From: an uncultured beta proteobacterium
Lineage (GTDB): Bacteria; Pseudomonadota; Gammaproteobacteria; Burkholderiales; Burkholderiaceae
Reading direction: 5' to 3'
Length of the DNA: 16,525 nucleotides
Assembly: GCA_903845455.1 (NCBI GenBank)
Contig: CAIMXN010000286.1
Span: forward strand, 1 to 16,525
The translations under genes were made by a program, and so were the position numbers. Within the stretch, counting starts at the first letter, position 1. Every line of letters begins with the position of its first letter. Under the pieces are notes generated by a model. The model did not search any database, had not been told where the DNA came from, and saw only the letters and a list, made by a program, of their open reading frames with translations. Below, in pieces: positions 6,731-14,598 of this stretch.

Positions 6731-9001
6731 ATGAGCAACCCAAAAGTGACCCATTCAGATATTTATACCCTCGATATTGGTGGAATGACCTGCGCTTCCT
6801 GCGTTGGTCGAGTGGAGAAGGCTTTGGGCAAGGTGCCCGGCATTGAAGGCGCAACTGTGAATTTAGCAACTGAACAGGCCCGTATTAGGCTAAAAAGCGA
6901 CTCTTTAACTACCATCGCAGATGTCATTGCCACAGTTCAAAAAACTGGCTATGAAGCAAAACTGAGTCATTCTCAAGGCCCAAACTCTGAAAAGCCGCCA
7001 AAATTATTTTGGGCAACTGATGGTTTAGGTCGAGTGTTATTGAGCTTTGTCCTATCTGCGCCCCTCTTTTTACCGATGTTTCTCATGCCGATTGGCATTC
7101 ATTGGAGTTTATCCCCAGCCTGGCAACTGACTTTAGCCACACCCGTCCAATTTATTCTGGGGTGGCGCTTTTATAAAGCTGGCTACAAATCGCTAATGGC
7201 TGGTGTTGGCAATATGGATTTACTAGTTGCTCTAGGAACCAGCTCAGCCTATGGCTTAAGCATCTACCTCATGCTGACTTCGGATCATGCACAGCATGAA
7301 CTCTATTTTGAAGGCGCTGCCGTCATTATCTGTATGGTCTTACTGGGTAAATGGCTTGAAGCGAGAGCCAAACGTCAAACTAGCGAAGCTATTCGGGCAC
7401 TCCAAAAACTCTGGCCCGAGCATGCAAAAGTTCTAAATCCCGCGCTGGTGATCGATCGCAGTACTGTTTTAGACCAATATCGCGATCTCCCCTTAGATCA
7501 AGTGCTTCCAAAGGATCGGGTCTTAGTCTTGCCTGGCGAAAGAATCCCCGTTGATGGCATCATTTTACTGGGTAGTAGCCATGTAGATGAGTCACTGTTG
7601 ACTGGTGAAAGTGAGCCCCTTAAGAAACAGGTTCATTCCAAAGTCATTGGTGGAGCACTCAACGGCGAAGGTGTTTTAGTGATTGAGGCACAAGCTGTCG
7701 GTGTGGAGAGTGTCCTCTCCAAAATCATCACCTTAGTGGAAGAAGCACAAACCCAAAAAGCCCCGATACAAAAACTGGTCGATCAAGTCAGCGCCATCTT
7801 TGTACCCACGGTTATCGTGATTGCCATCATGACTGGGATTGCCAACTGGCTTTATCTGGATTCAGCGGCAATTGCGATTTTGCGTGCCGTATCAGTTTTA
7901 GTAATCGCTTGCCCTTGCGCACTCGGCTTGGCCACTCCTGCAGCCATCATGGCTGGTACTGGTGTAGCTGCCCGCTTTGGAATTTTAATTAAGGATCCAC
8001 AAGTATTAGAGCAAGCACACCGACTGGATATCGTGGCCTTTGATAAAACAGGCACACTCACTGTTGGTCACCCCAAACTATTAACACTTATTCCTTTGTT
8101 AGACTCATCCGCATCAGAAATACTAGCTACTGCTGCAGGTTTGCAATTAGGTAGTGAACATCCTCTTGCTAAAGCACTGCTAGATGCAGCCAAAGACCGA
8201 AAAATATCCCCTATTGCCAGCTCCACAAGCAAAGCCTTGCCAGGCGTTGGGATTGAAGGCAGCCCTAACTCTGGTCCATGGGAGGGACAGCGACTGTCCT
8301 TACAAAGTATTGCCTCGCTTCATCAACACCCAAACTACACCACTATTCTGAATGCCGCGCAAACTCAGCTTGATGCAGGGCAAACTATCTCGGTATTAAT
8401 GAGCACAGAGGCACCAGTAAATCCTATTGCGCTACTTGCGTTTGGTGATGAACTGAAACCCAATGCAAAAGCAGCGATTGCAGCCTTACATCAGCTTCAG
8501 ATTCGCACGGTCATGCTATCTGGGGATAATACTGCTGCTGCGTTGCGTGTAGCACAGTCAATTGGCATTGATGAAGTATTCGGGCAAATCCTGCCAGGTA
8601 ATAAAGCAGAGATTATCCGGCAATTGCAAATGCCTGGTCATAGTAAAAAGCGTCACTGGGTCGCCATGGTGGGTGATGGTGTCAATGATGCACCAGCCTT
8701 AGCTTCAGCAGATGTGGGCATGGCAATGTCTACCGGTACAGATGTCGCAATGCAAGCAGCAGGCATTACTTTAATGCGCGGTGACCCCAGCTTAGTTGCT
8801 GATGCTATTGATATTTCCAAGAGAACTTGGAACAAGATTCGTCAGAACTTATTTTGGGCTTTTATTTTTAACACTACTGGTATTCCGCTAGCGGCACTAG
8901 GCTATCTCTCACCAATGCTTGCTGGCAGCGCGATGGCACTATCAAGCTTTTTTGTTCTGAGTAATGCCCTTCTGTTGAAACGGTGGAGGCCAACTCATTA
9001 A
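6731..9001 (+). CDS. copA: Cu(+)-exporting P1B-type ATPase
   Basis: This 756-residue inner-membrane pump couples ATP hydrolysis to export of Cu(I) from the cytoplasm. One N-terminal HMA domain carries GMTCASC (C21, C24). The actuator-domain motif TGES is at 291-294. The transport-site CPC is at 394-396 within VIACPCALGLATP. The phosphorylated Asp438 lies in DKTGT, the nucleotide-domain HP at 477-478 (SEHPLAK) and the hinge GDGVND at 648-653. In the last membrane helices MALSS (735-739) is kept, but the usual YN of Cu(I) ATPases reads F713-N714. Size and a single HMA are normal for the class. The start has no visible ribosome site, yet residues before the HMA are few and no better start exists. 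Substrate Ag(I) is also possible. Confidence 0.96.
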   Translation: MSNPKVTHSDIYTLDIGGMTCASCVGRVEKALGKVPGIEGATVNLATEQARIRLKSDSLTTIADVIATVQKTGYEAKLSHSQGPNSEKPPKLFWATDGLGRVLLSFVLSAPLFLPMFLMPIGIHWSLSPAWQLTLATPVQFILGWRFYKAGYKSLMAGVGNMDLLVALGTSSAYGLSIYLMLTSDHAQHELYFEGAAVIICMVLLGKWLEARAKRQTSEAIRALQKLWPEHAKVLNPALVIDRSTVLDQYRDLPLDQVLPKDRVLVLPGERIPVDGIILLGSSHVDESLLTGESEPLKKQVHSKVIGGALNGEGVLVIEAQAVGVESVLSKIITLVEEAQTQKAPIQKLVDQVSAIFVPTVIVIAIMTGIANWLYLDSAAIAILRAVSVLVIACPCALGLATPAAIMAGTGVAARFGILIKDPQVLEQAHRLDIVAFDKTGTLTVGHPKLLTLIPLLDSSASEILATAAGLQLGSEHPLAKALLDAAKDRKISPIASSTSKALPGVGIEGSPNSGPWEGQRLSLQSIASLHQHPNYTTILNAAQTQLDAGQTISVLMSTEAPVNPIALLAFGDELKPNAKAAIAALHQLQIRTVMLSGDNTAAALRVAQSIGIDEVFGQILPGNKAEIIRQLQMPGHSKKRHWVAMVGDGVNDAPALASADVGMAMSTGTDVAMQAAGITLMRGDPSLVADAIDISKRTWNKIRQNLFWAFIFNTTGIPLAALGYLSPMLAGSAMALSSFFVLSNALLLKRWRPTH

Positions 9002-9031
9002 TTAGTTAAGTGAGTATGAATGTTGGCTGTT

Positions 9032-9874
9032 TTATTTTTGAGTCTGCCGAATCAACTCAATATCACCATAAAGTGCGCGCGTTTCTGACTTAGTGTTATC
9101 GGTGTCAGTAAGCAATGCAATCCCAATCACATCGCCAGGATTTTCTCCATAAGCACGCTTGTAGTCAGCTGCAAGATCACGCTCATGTTTACGCCAGTCT
9201 CCTAGCCCCTCCCAGCCTGAATCCACCACAATCATTTTGATGCGAGATGTGTGAGCATTATCTAAAACAGTATTGACAGCCGTCTTTCCAGACCAGATAT
9301 ACATCAAAGTTGCATAAGGCATCTCTTGACCACTAATCAAACTCGCCATCTCAAAATTCATTTTCTCTTTGAGTCCTAGCTTGGATTTATTTCCATCAAA
9401 TGCTACTAAGAGACGCAGTGGTGCATCGTCATGATTGCGCTCAGCATTATCAGCCTCAGGCATCGGTGCTATCGTCTTCCACTCCCACTTTAGCCAGAGG
9501 TTTTGCGCTTGGCGCGGTTTTAATTTAATCGCTAAACCAGAGGCCGATGTTTTTGAATTAGCGCTCAGCACCGTTCTACCTTGGTAATTCTCCAAGCGGT
9601 AAACCGTATTCTTTTTATAGGGGGCTATGCGATAAAAATGCCACCCTACTGGCATCCCATCACGAGCAGTCTCAGTAGAAAATTTAGGCAGCTCTTCCTG
9701 TGCCGGCAGTTTATCCAGTGATAAGACTTGCCCAGATTCATCTTGAACCGAATCCCGCGAGAGGCCTGCACAGGCAACTAAATTCAAGGTCAAGATCACC
9801 ATCCAGCCATAAGTCCAAAAGTAGGTGTTGACAGCCTGAAAGGTGGGAAAGGGATGTTTGAGACTCATCCTCAT
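9032..9874 (-). CDS. DUF3047 lipoprotein of unknown function
   Basis: From the ATG at 9874 the product has 280 residues. Residues 22-35 (YGWMVILTLNLVAC) form a hydrophobic stretch ending in a lipobox-like LVAC, so a lipid-anchored periplasmic protein is likely. The mature part includes LPKFSTETARDGMPVGWHFYRI, WLKWEWKTIAPMPEAD, DDAPLRLLVAFDG, MPYATLMYIWSG and a terminal GDVIGIALLTDTDNTKSETRALYGDI. I recognise this set as DUF3047, predicted to be a jelly-roll-like beta sandwich. No enzyme activity is known to me. Upstream in-frame starts exist (GTG at 9892), and so does an ATG at 9868; GGGA just before 9874 favours that one. It is divergent from the glycosyltransferase run and converges on copA, with 30 bp between stops and no clear terminator. 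Confidence 0.8.
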   Translation of the reverse strand: MRMSLKHPFPTFQAVNTYFWTYGWMVILTLNLVACAGLSRDSVQDESGQVLSLDKLPAQEELPKFSTETARDGMPVGWHFYRIAPYKKNTVYRLENYQGRTVLSANSKTSASGLAIKLKPRQAQNLWLKWEWKTIAPMPEADNAERNHDDAPLRLLVAFDGNKSKLGLKEKMNFEMASLISGQEMPYATLMYIWSGKTAVNTVLDNAHTSRIKMIVVDSGWEGLGDWRKHERDLAADYKRAYGENPGDVIGIALLTDTDNTKSETRALYGDIELIRQTQK

Positions 9875-9937
9875 ATTGTCCCAAAGAAACACCCAAGTAA
9901 GTCTAAAATCATTTCAGACGGAACAATAAAGACCCAG

Positions 9938-11446
9938 ATGCGCTATCAACTACCCTTGCAATCCCCTTCGAGATGGGCAGCAATTTGTATCTGCATCGCA
10001 GCAGTTATTCATTTTGCGCTCGGTTTTTCAATTGAGTTTTCTGTCGATGAAGCACATTACGCACTCTATGCACAACATTTAGCATGGAGTTATTTTGATC
10101 ACCCTCCCTTAGTTGGCTGGATTCAATGGCCATTGGTAACCCTGACATCTGCAGAAGGGTTGATTCGATTAATCCCAGAATTGCTTTGGATTCTTTCTTG
10201 CTACTTAGTCTATCAAGTCACAATTGAAATCCATCACTTGATGCAAGGTCGCAATACGGGCTACCTCACCAGCGCACTGCCCTCAGGCAGTAATTGCGGC
10301 TTCTTTGCTGTTCTTGCCATCGTTGCAGCACCTCTCCCGCATGTGTTGGCGATTGGTTTATTACCAGACAGTCTCTTGACCCCATTAAGCCTTGGCTTAA
10401 TGATGATGGCCATCCGCTGGTGTAGACAAGATGTATTTAGCACTACTGATTGGGTGATCACTGGAGCTCTTTTAGGTCTGTCTGGATTAAGTAAGTACAC
10501 CGGCGTGTTGGCTGCCTTTGCCTTGCTCTTGGTGTTTTTAAGTTCATCTAAAAAACCTTGGATTTCTAAAGCTGGTTTTTGGCTTGCAGTATTGATCGCG
10601 ACTCTCTTGATCACCCCCGTCCTGTATTGGAATTGGATGAATGATTGGATTTCCTTCAAATATCAAATTGCGCACGGCGCTGGCAGCTCTTGGGTATGGC
10701 GCAGAGTGGCTGCCTTTTTAGGCATCCAGATCGCTTGCTTTGGTCCGCTTTTGCTGATCGGTGGATATATTTTTTTGAAGAATTCCTTTCATACTGCTAA
10801 ATTATCTTTGGCATCCTTGCTGAGCTTTTTCTGGATACCATTTGCCATCTTTGCCGCTCTTTCTGGGGGCGGTGGACTTCCTCACTGGACGAGCCCTGCT
10901 TGGTTTTGTCTCGCTCCCTTTGCTGGTATTGGTTTAGCAAAAGCGTGGTCGATGCATCATCGCAATCTGATCCGCATCTTTTTCAGCCTGCAAATATTAC
11001 TTTGCTTGCTTGGATTTGGCTTGGTATTAGCTGGTGGCATTTCTTCAGCTGCAATTAAATCTAATCCGATTGCTGATCTCTATGGATGGAAAATGGCTGG
11101 GCAAAAAGCTAAGGAACTGGCCCAAACAAACCAACTTAATGGCATTGCAGTTCAAAACTGGACTTTAGGTAGTCGCGCAGCCTGGTATGCCAGCCCGACC
11201 CCAGTATTTGTGCTGGATCAACGTCAAGATCAATTTGATCTGTGGTTTGGACAACTCCCCCCAGGAGCCAATGCCCTACTGATCAACTGGTCTGGGATGG
11301 GTTTTAATTCCCCTATCGGAAGCAAACCAGGATTTGAACGCTGTGAACTCATCGAGAGCATTGAAATTCAACGTTTTGGACAGAATTTGTCTAAATTTGA
11401 CTTTAAGCTCTGCAGTAATTGGCAGCCCATGGCTTTAGCAGAGTAA
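9938..11446 (+). CDS. GT39/ArnT-like polytopic membrane glycosyltransferase
   Basis: Taking the ATG at 9938, the product is 502 residues with many hydrophobic helices, in the PMT_2/GT-C fold family. Just after helix one comes FSVDEAHYALYAQHLAWSYFDHPPLVGW. The D37-E38 pair in the first periplasmic loop and the DHPPL motif (54-58) are the family's catalytic and lipid-sugar-binding signature. Such enzymes take a sugar from an undecaprenyl-phosphate donor and transfer it on the periplasmic face to lipid A, protein or glycan. The acceptor here is unknown. An earlier ATG at 9854 adds 28 polar residues (many Lys, Ser and His) and overlaps the divergent DUF3047 start, so I prefer 9938 although its ribosome site is weak. 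It heads the four-gene envelope run, 40 bp before the flippase-like gene. Confidence 0.88.
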   Translation: MRYQLPLQSPSRWAAICICIAAVIHFALGFSIEFSVDEAHYALYAQHLAWSYFDHPPLVGWIQWPLVTLTSAEGLIRLIPELLWILSCYLVYQVTIEIHHLMQGRNTGYLTSALPSGSNCGFFAVLAIVAAPLPHVLAIGLLPDSLLTPLSLGLMMMAIRWCRQDVFSTTDWVITGALLGLSGLSKYTGVLAAFALLLVFLSSSKKPWISKAGFWLAVLIATLLITPVLYWNWMNDWISFKYQIAHGAGSSWVWRRVAAFLGIQIACFGPLLLIGGYIFLKNSFHTAKLSLASLLSFFWIPFAIFAALSGGGGLPHWTSPAWFCLAPFAGIGLAKAWSMHHRNLIRIFFSLQILLCLLGFGLVLAGGISSAAIKSNPIADLYGWKMAGQKAKELAQTNQLNGIAVQNWTLGSRAAWYASPTPVFVLDQRQDQFDLWFGQLPPGANALLINWSGMGFNSPIGSKPGFERCELIESIEIQRFGQNLSKFDFKLCSNWQPMALAE

Positions 11447-11454
11447 TTTCAAGA

Positions 11455-11485
11455 CCTTAGGCGCCTAAGGCATTATCCTTACGCC
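11455..11485 (+). promoter_or_regulatory. Two mutually exclusive hairpins before the flippase-like gene
   Basis: CCTTAGGCGCCTAAGG at 11455-11470 is a perfect 16-base palindrome (a 6-bp stem with a GCGC loop if folded as RNA). Its right half can instead pair downstream: GGCG (11460-11463) with CGCC (11482-11485), and TAAGG (11466-11470) with CCTTA (11477-11481), leaving a two-base bulge and the loop CATTAT. The second hairpin ends two bases from the ATG at 11487, and no Shine-Dalgarno sequence is visible. This could control translation or processing between the two genes, or serve as a protein-binding palindrome. No T-run follows, so termination is unlikely. Confidence 0.5.
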
Positions 11486-11486
11486 T

Positions 11487-12530
11487 ATGAATTCACAACC
11501 CAACATCACTCCAGAAGCTACATCCAGGTGGAAAGCAATTCTGAAGCGTGCTTGGCCAACAATCCGTATTTTGTTATCGCTTGCTCTACTCTGGAAGGCA
11601 ACCAGCGGCATTGATTGGCATGCCTTGTTCACTTCTGAATTTAAGTTGCAACCAAAATGGTTTTTAGCTGCAGGGATTGCCATTATTTTGGCATTCATTT
11701 GTGGTGGCCTACGTTGGGGCTTTTTAATGCGGACAGTCGGTTTTCAAGGCAGTCTAAAAGACTATGTCGCACTCTACTTTGCTGGCGGACTCATTAATCA
11801 AGGTCTTCCTAGTACTCTGGGTGGTGACAGCTACCGCGCTATTACAGCTAGCCATTTAAATAAGGGCGGGCAATTTAGCGAAAGTAAAGAACTCGATGAA
11901 GAGCTTCACCATGCGGTTGACCTAGAGCATGCGCCTCCTAAATTGCGCCTGAGTTTTTCTATGGTGCTGGTTGATCGTTTGTTGGGCCTAGCCGGTAATA
12001 ATCTTTTAGGGGGTATTGGCCTTATTTTAGGTGGTGCCACCTTAGCCGCTTGGGGCGTCATTCTTGGCTATGCCGTCACGGCAGTGATGATTTTTTCAGG
12101 CTTAGTGATTGCCTTGATTTTAGCTTGGACCCCATCACGCAATCTTCTCCAAAAGGGCTTAGACCGACTACAAATGAGCAATGCATTACCAGGCATTAAG
12201 TTTGCTTTTTCTTGGCCAATGAATATTGCCCAAGCTAGCTTTGCAATTGGCATTCATTTTCTGACCATCCTTGCTTTGGGTTTTTGTTTAAAAGCCTACG
12301 GGGCTGATGCACCCATTGAAGGTCTCATGATTGGCTTACCCGCCTTAAGCTTATTGTTGATGTTGCCAATTAGTATTTCAGGTTGGGGCTTACGCGAGGC
12401 AACCCTATCATCAGTATTAGCACTGTGGGGTGTTAACCCATCCCTTACCGTGCTAGCGTCTATGAGTTATGGTGCATTGACGGTGTTTTGCGTTCTCCCG
12501 GGCGCTTACTATTTATTAAAACGAAAATAA
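11487..12530 (+). CDS. LPG-synthase-TM / flippase-like (UPF0104) membrane protein
   Basis: This 347-residue protein has about eight predicted membrane spans. Family marks are GLPSTLGGDSYRA (106-118), DRLLGL (163-168) and LPISISGWGLREA (293-305). The domain is the membrane half of lysyl-phosphatidylglycerol synthase (MprF). Stand-alone members lack the aminoacyl-transferase half and are thought to flip or handle lipid-linked substrates, but most are uncharacterised. Residues 127-152 form a charged loop (SESKELDEELHHAVDLEH) that seems longer than in typical members; this is a judgement from memory. It lies 40 bp after the GT39 gene and 17 bp before the GT9 gene, so it probably moves or presents a lipid intermediate in the same pathway (inference). 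Confidence 0.85.
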   Translation: MNSQPNITPEATSRWKAILKRAWPTIRILLSLALLWKATSGIDWHALFTSEFKLQPKWFLAAGIAIILAFICGGLRWGFLMRTVGFQGSLKDYVALYFAGGLINQGLPSTLGGDSYRAITASHLNKGGQFSESKELDEELHHAVDLEHAPPKLRLSFSMVLVDRLLGLAGNNLLGGIGLILGGATLAAWGVILGYAVTAVMIFSGLVIALILAWTPSRNLLQKGLDRLQMSNALPGIKFAFSWPMNIAQASFAIGIHFLTILALGFCLKAYGADAPIEGLMIGLPALSLLLMLPISISGWGLREATLSSVLALWGVNPSLTVLASMSYGALTVFCVLPGAYYLLKRK

Positions 12531-12547
12531 TCTTTTAAAGTCAAACT

Positions 12548-13807
12548 ATGAGTATTAGTGTCAATACCATGCGTGCCATTGACCATTGGGTCGGAGTTCC
12601 ACTGTGTGCTATGGCAACCCCACTCATCGCTTTAGCCGATGGCATCAAGAACCTCTTTTCTCGCGGATCAGATACGCCCCGCAAACTCCTCTTTATTGAA
12701 TTATCCGAAATGGGTAGCGCAATTCTGGTCGATCCAGCAATGCGCAATGCCCAAGCCCGTGGCGCTGAACTATTTTTCTTGATTTTTAAAAGTAATCGTG
12801 CAAGCTTGACTTTATTGAACACCGTCAAGCCTGAGAATATTTTTACGATTGATTCTTCCAGCTTAGGGGGATTAATTAAAGATACTTTACGTTTTTTAAT
12901 TGTGGCGCGTCGCCACCGAATTGATACCGTGATTGATCTGGAGTTATTCTCGCGGTTTACAGCATTATTGACTGGCCTTTGCGGTGCCCGTCGCCGAGTA
13001 GGCTACCACATCTTCCATGGCGAAGGTTTATGGCGCGGTGCCATGCTCACGCGTAAGGTTCTCTACAACCCACATATTCATATTACAAAGAACTTTCTCT
13101 CTTTGATTCATGCAGCATTCGCAACGAAGATTGAAATACCTTTTAGCAAAATCCATATCTCAGACTCAGAAGTACGCTTAGAGCAAGCGGTGATTGACCC
13201 AGGCGCAATGGAAGTAGTTCGCCAACGAATTGAAAAGCTAGCCAGTGAAGCGGGCATTGCCTTTAACCAAGGTAAAGAGCGCCTGATCTTAGTTAATCCC
13301 AATGCAAGCGATTTATTACCACAACGTCGCTGGTCTCAACAGCGCTTCTCTGAACTCATTATTAGCATTCATCAACAATATCCAAGTGACCTCATTTTAA
13401 TTACCGGCTCGCCTGCTGAATTTGAGTATGTCGAGAAAGTTCGGATCGTTGCTAATGTAAAAAACGCTATTAACTTTGCTGGTCAAGTGAGTTTTTCTGA
13501 ATTGCCTCCGCTCTATACCTTGTCGGATGTCATGGTTACCAATGACTCTGGTCCAGGCCACTTCTCAGCCGTGACCCCACTGAGAACAGTTGTGCTCTTT
13601 GGCCCTGAAACTCCAGCCCTGTATGGTTCAATTGGTAATTCCATTGCCATTACTGCTAACTTGGCATGCTCACCTTGCGTGAGTGCAGCCAATCACCGCA
13701 AAACACCGTGTCAAAATAACGTATGTATGCAAGCCATTACTGTTACCCAGGTCCTAGAAAAAGTCGCAATTCAAATTCAGGGTGCTGATCAGGCAAAGAC
13801 TCGCTAA
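12548..13807 (+). CDS. GT9 glycosyltransferase (LPS heptosyltransferase family)
   Basis: This 419-residue, probably membrane-associated cytosolic GT-B enzyme has the GT9 C-terminal nucleotide-sugar motif VTNDSGPGHFSAV (residues 330-342, with D333, G335 and H338) followed by VVLFGPETPALYG. Mid-protein LILVNPNASDLLPQRRW fits the start of the second Rossmann domain. Near the C-terminus four cysteines (C374, C377, C388, C393) sit in ACSPCVSAANHRKTPCQNNVC-type spacing, which I recall from a subset of GT9 proteins; they may bind metal or form disulfides. GT9 enzymes transfer ADP-heptose or related sugars in LPS core synthesis, but this distant type need not use heptose. It is 5 bp upstream of the PAP2 gene. 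An alternative start at residue 8 is possible, since both starts have weak ribosome sites. Confidence 0.88.
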   Translation: MSISVNTMRAIDHWVGVPLCAMATPLIALADGIKNLFSRGSDTPRKLLFIELSEMGSAILVDPAMRNAQARGAELFFLIFKSNRASLTLLNTVKPENIFTIDSSSLGGLIKDTLRFLIVARRHRIDTVIDLELFSRFTALLTGLCGARRRVGYHIFHGEGLWRGAMLTRKVLYNPHIHITKNFLSLIHAAFATKIEIPFSKIHISDSEVRLEQAVIDPGAMEVVRQRIEKLASEAGIAFNQGKERLILVNPNASDLLPQRRWSQQRFSELIISIHQQYPSDLILITGSPAEFEYVEKVRIVANVKNAINFAGQVSFSELPPLYTLSDVMVTNDSGPGHFSAVTPLRTVVLFGPETPALYGSIGNSIAITANLACSPCVSAANHRKTPCQNNVCMQAITVTQVLEKVAIQIQGADQAKTR

Positions 13808-13812
13808 TCAAT

Positions 13813-14592
13813 ATGAGCGATAAGAACCTCTCGCTGGCGACATGGCTACTGCCGCTTTTGCCATTGGCATTAGCCGGCTTTACTTACTTTAGTGGTTTAC
13901 AAACCAGTAGCTTTCTGCTGATCAATAATTTTTGCCAAATAATTCCAGACATAATTTGGGCGGGTCTGACTTTTCTAGGTAATGGCTGGGGCACCTTTGC
14001 GATTGCTTTCCCCTTACTGTTGCTTGCGCCACGCGTATTGAGTGCGGGCATCATTACTGGAATCATTTCGGCAATAACCATCTCTACCCTAAAGCCCTTT
14101 CTTCAATTCCCCAGACCGGCAGCTATTTTGACAGAAGGTAGTTTTCATCGCATTGGCGAGCTCTTACTATCTAGGGCATTTCCGTCTGGTCATACGTTCA
14201 CTGCCTTTGCAATTGCGAGCGCCCTCTATTTTTCGTGCGTCAAAGATAAACGCAGTCCACTGATCTTACTGTTTGTGGTCGCATCATTGGTTGGACTCTC
14301 ACGCATTGCTGTGGGTGCACACTGGCTTACTGATGTGTTTGCTGGTGCAAGTATTGGCATGTGGTGTGGCATGCTGGGCGCGAAACTCTCACAACTCATC
14401 CCCAGCAGCTGGCTGCGACCAAACAAACTTTGGCCACGCGTTATTGCTTTCGGCGGAATAGTTACTTCCTATATACTTCTAACGCAAACGATCGATATAA
14501 AACTCAATAAACCCATTCAGTATGCATGCGTTGGATTGATTGCCATTACCTTGGTTTTGTTTGTAAAAGCCCAAAAAACCAAGGTTATCTAA
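13813..14592 (+). CDS. PAP2-family membrane lipid phosphatase
   Basis: This 259-residue protein has about six membrane helices and a complete phosphatidic-acid-phosphatase type 2 site: K94-x6-R101-P102, P124-S125-G126-H127, and S163-R164-x5-H170-x3-D174. H127 and H170 would be the general acid and the nucleophile. Substrates in this family include undecaprenyl diphosphate, phosphatidylglycerophosphate and lipid A phosphates. Beside a GT39 enzyme that needs undecaprenyl-phosphate donors, recycling of undecaprenyl diphosphate or trimming of a lipid phosphate are the natural guesses. Two further hydrophobic segments follow the catalytic core (about residues 205-257). It begins 5 bp after the GT9 gene and ends 6 bp before rlmJ. 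Confidence 0.9.
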   Translation: MSDKNLSLATWLLPLLPLALAGFTYFSGLQTSSFLLINNFCQIIPDIIWAGLTFLGNGWGTFAIAFPLLLLAPRVLSAGIITGIISAITISTLKPFLQFPRPAAILTEGSFHRIGELLLSRAFPSGHTFTAFAIASALYFSCVKDKRSPLILLFVVASLVGLSRIAVGAHWLTDVFAGASIGMWCGMLGAKLSQLIPSSWLRPNKLWPRVIAFGGIVTSYILLTQTIDIKLNKPIQYACVGLIAITLVLFVKAQKTKVI

Positions 14593-14598
14593 GTCATT

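Noticed and set aside
9002..9031. Bidirectional terminator between copA and DUF3047
   Set aside because: There is a T-rich patch but no GC-rich stem next to it on either strand.
9854..9937. The first 28 codons of the longer GT39 frame as true N-terminus
   Set aside because: They overlap the divergent DUF3047 start, are polar and lysine-rich unlike the segment before the first helix of GT39 enzymes, and an ATG at 9938 begins right before that helix.
10261..10659. A 132-codon open frame on the minus strand inside the GT39 gene
   Set aside because: It lies wholly opposite a strongly supported membrane-protein gene, has no recognisable domain, and its composition is what the reverse of hydrophobic codons gives.
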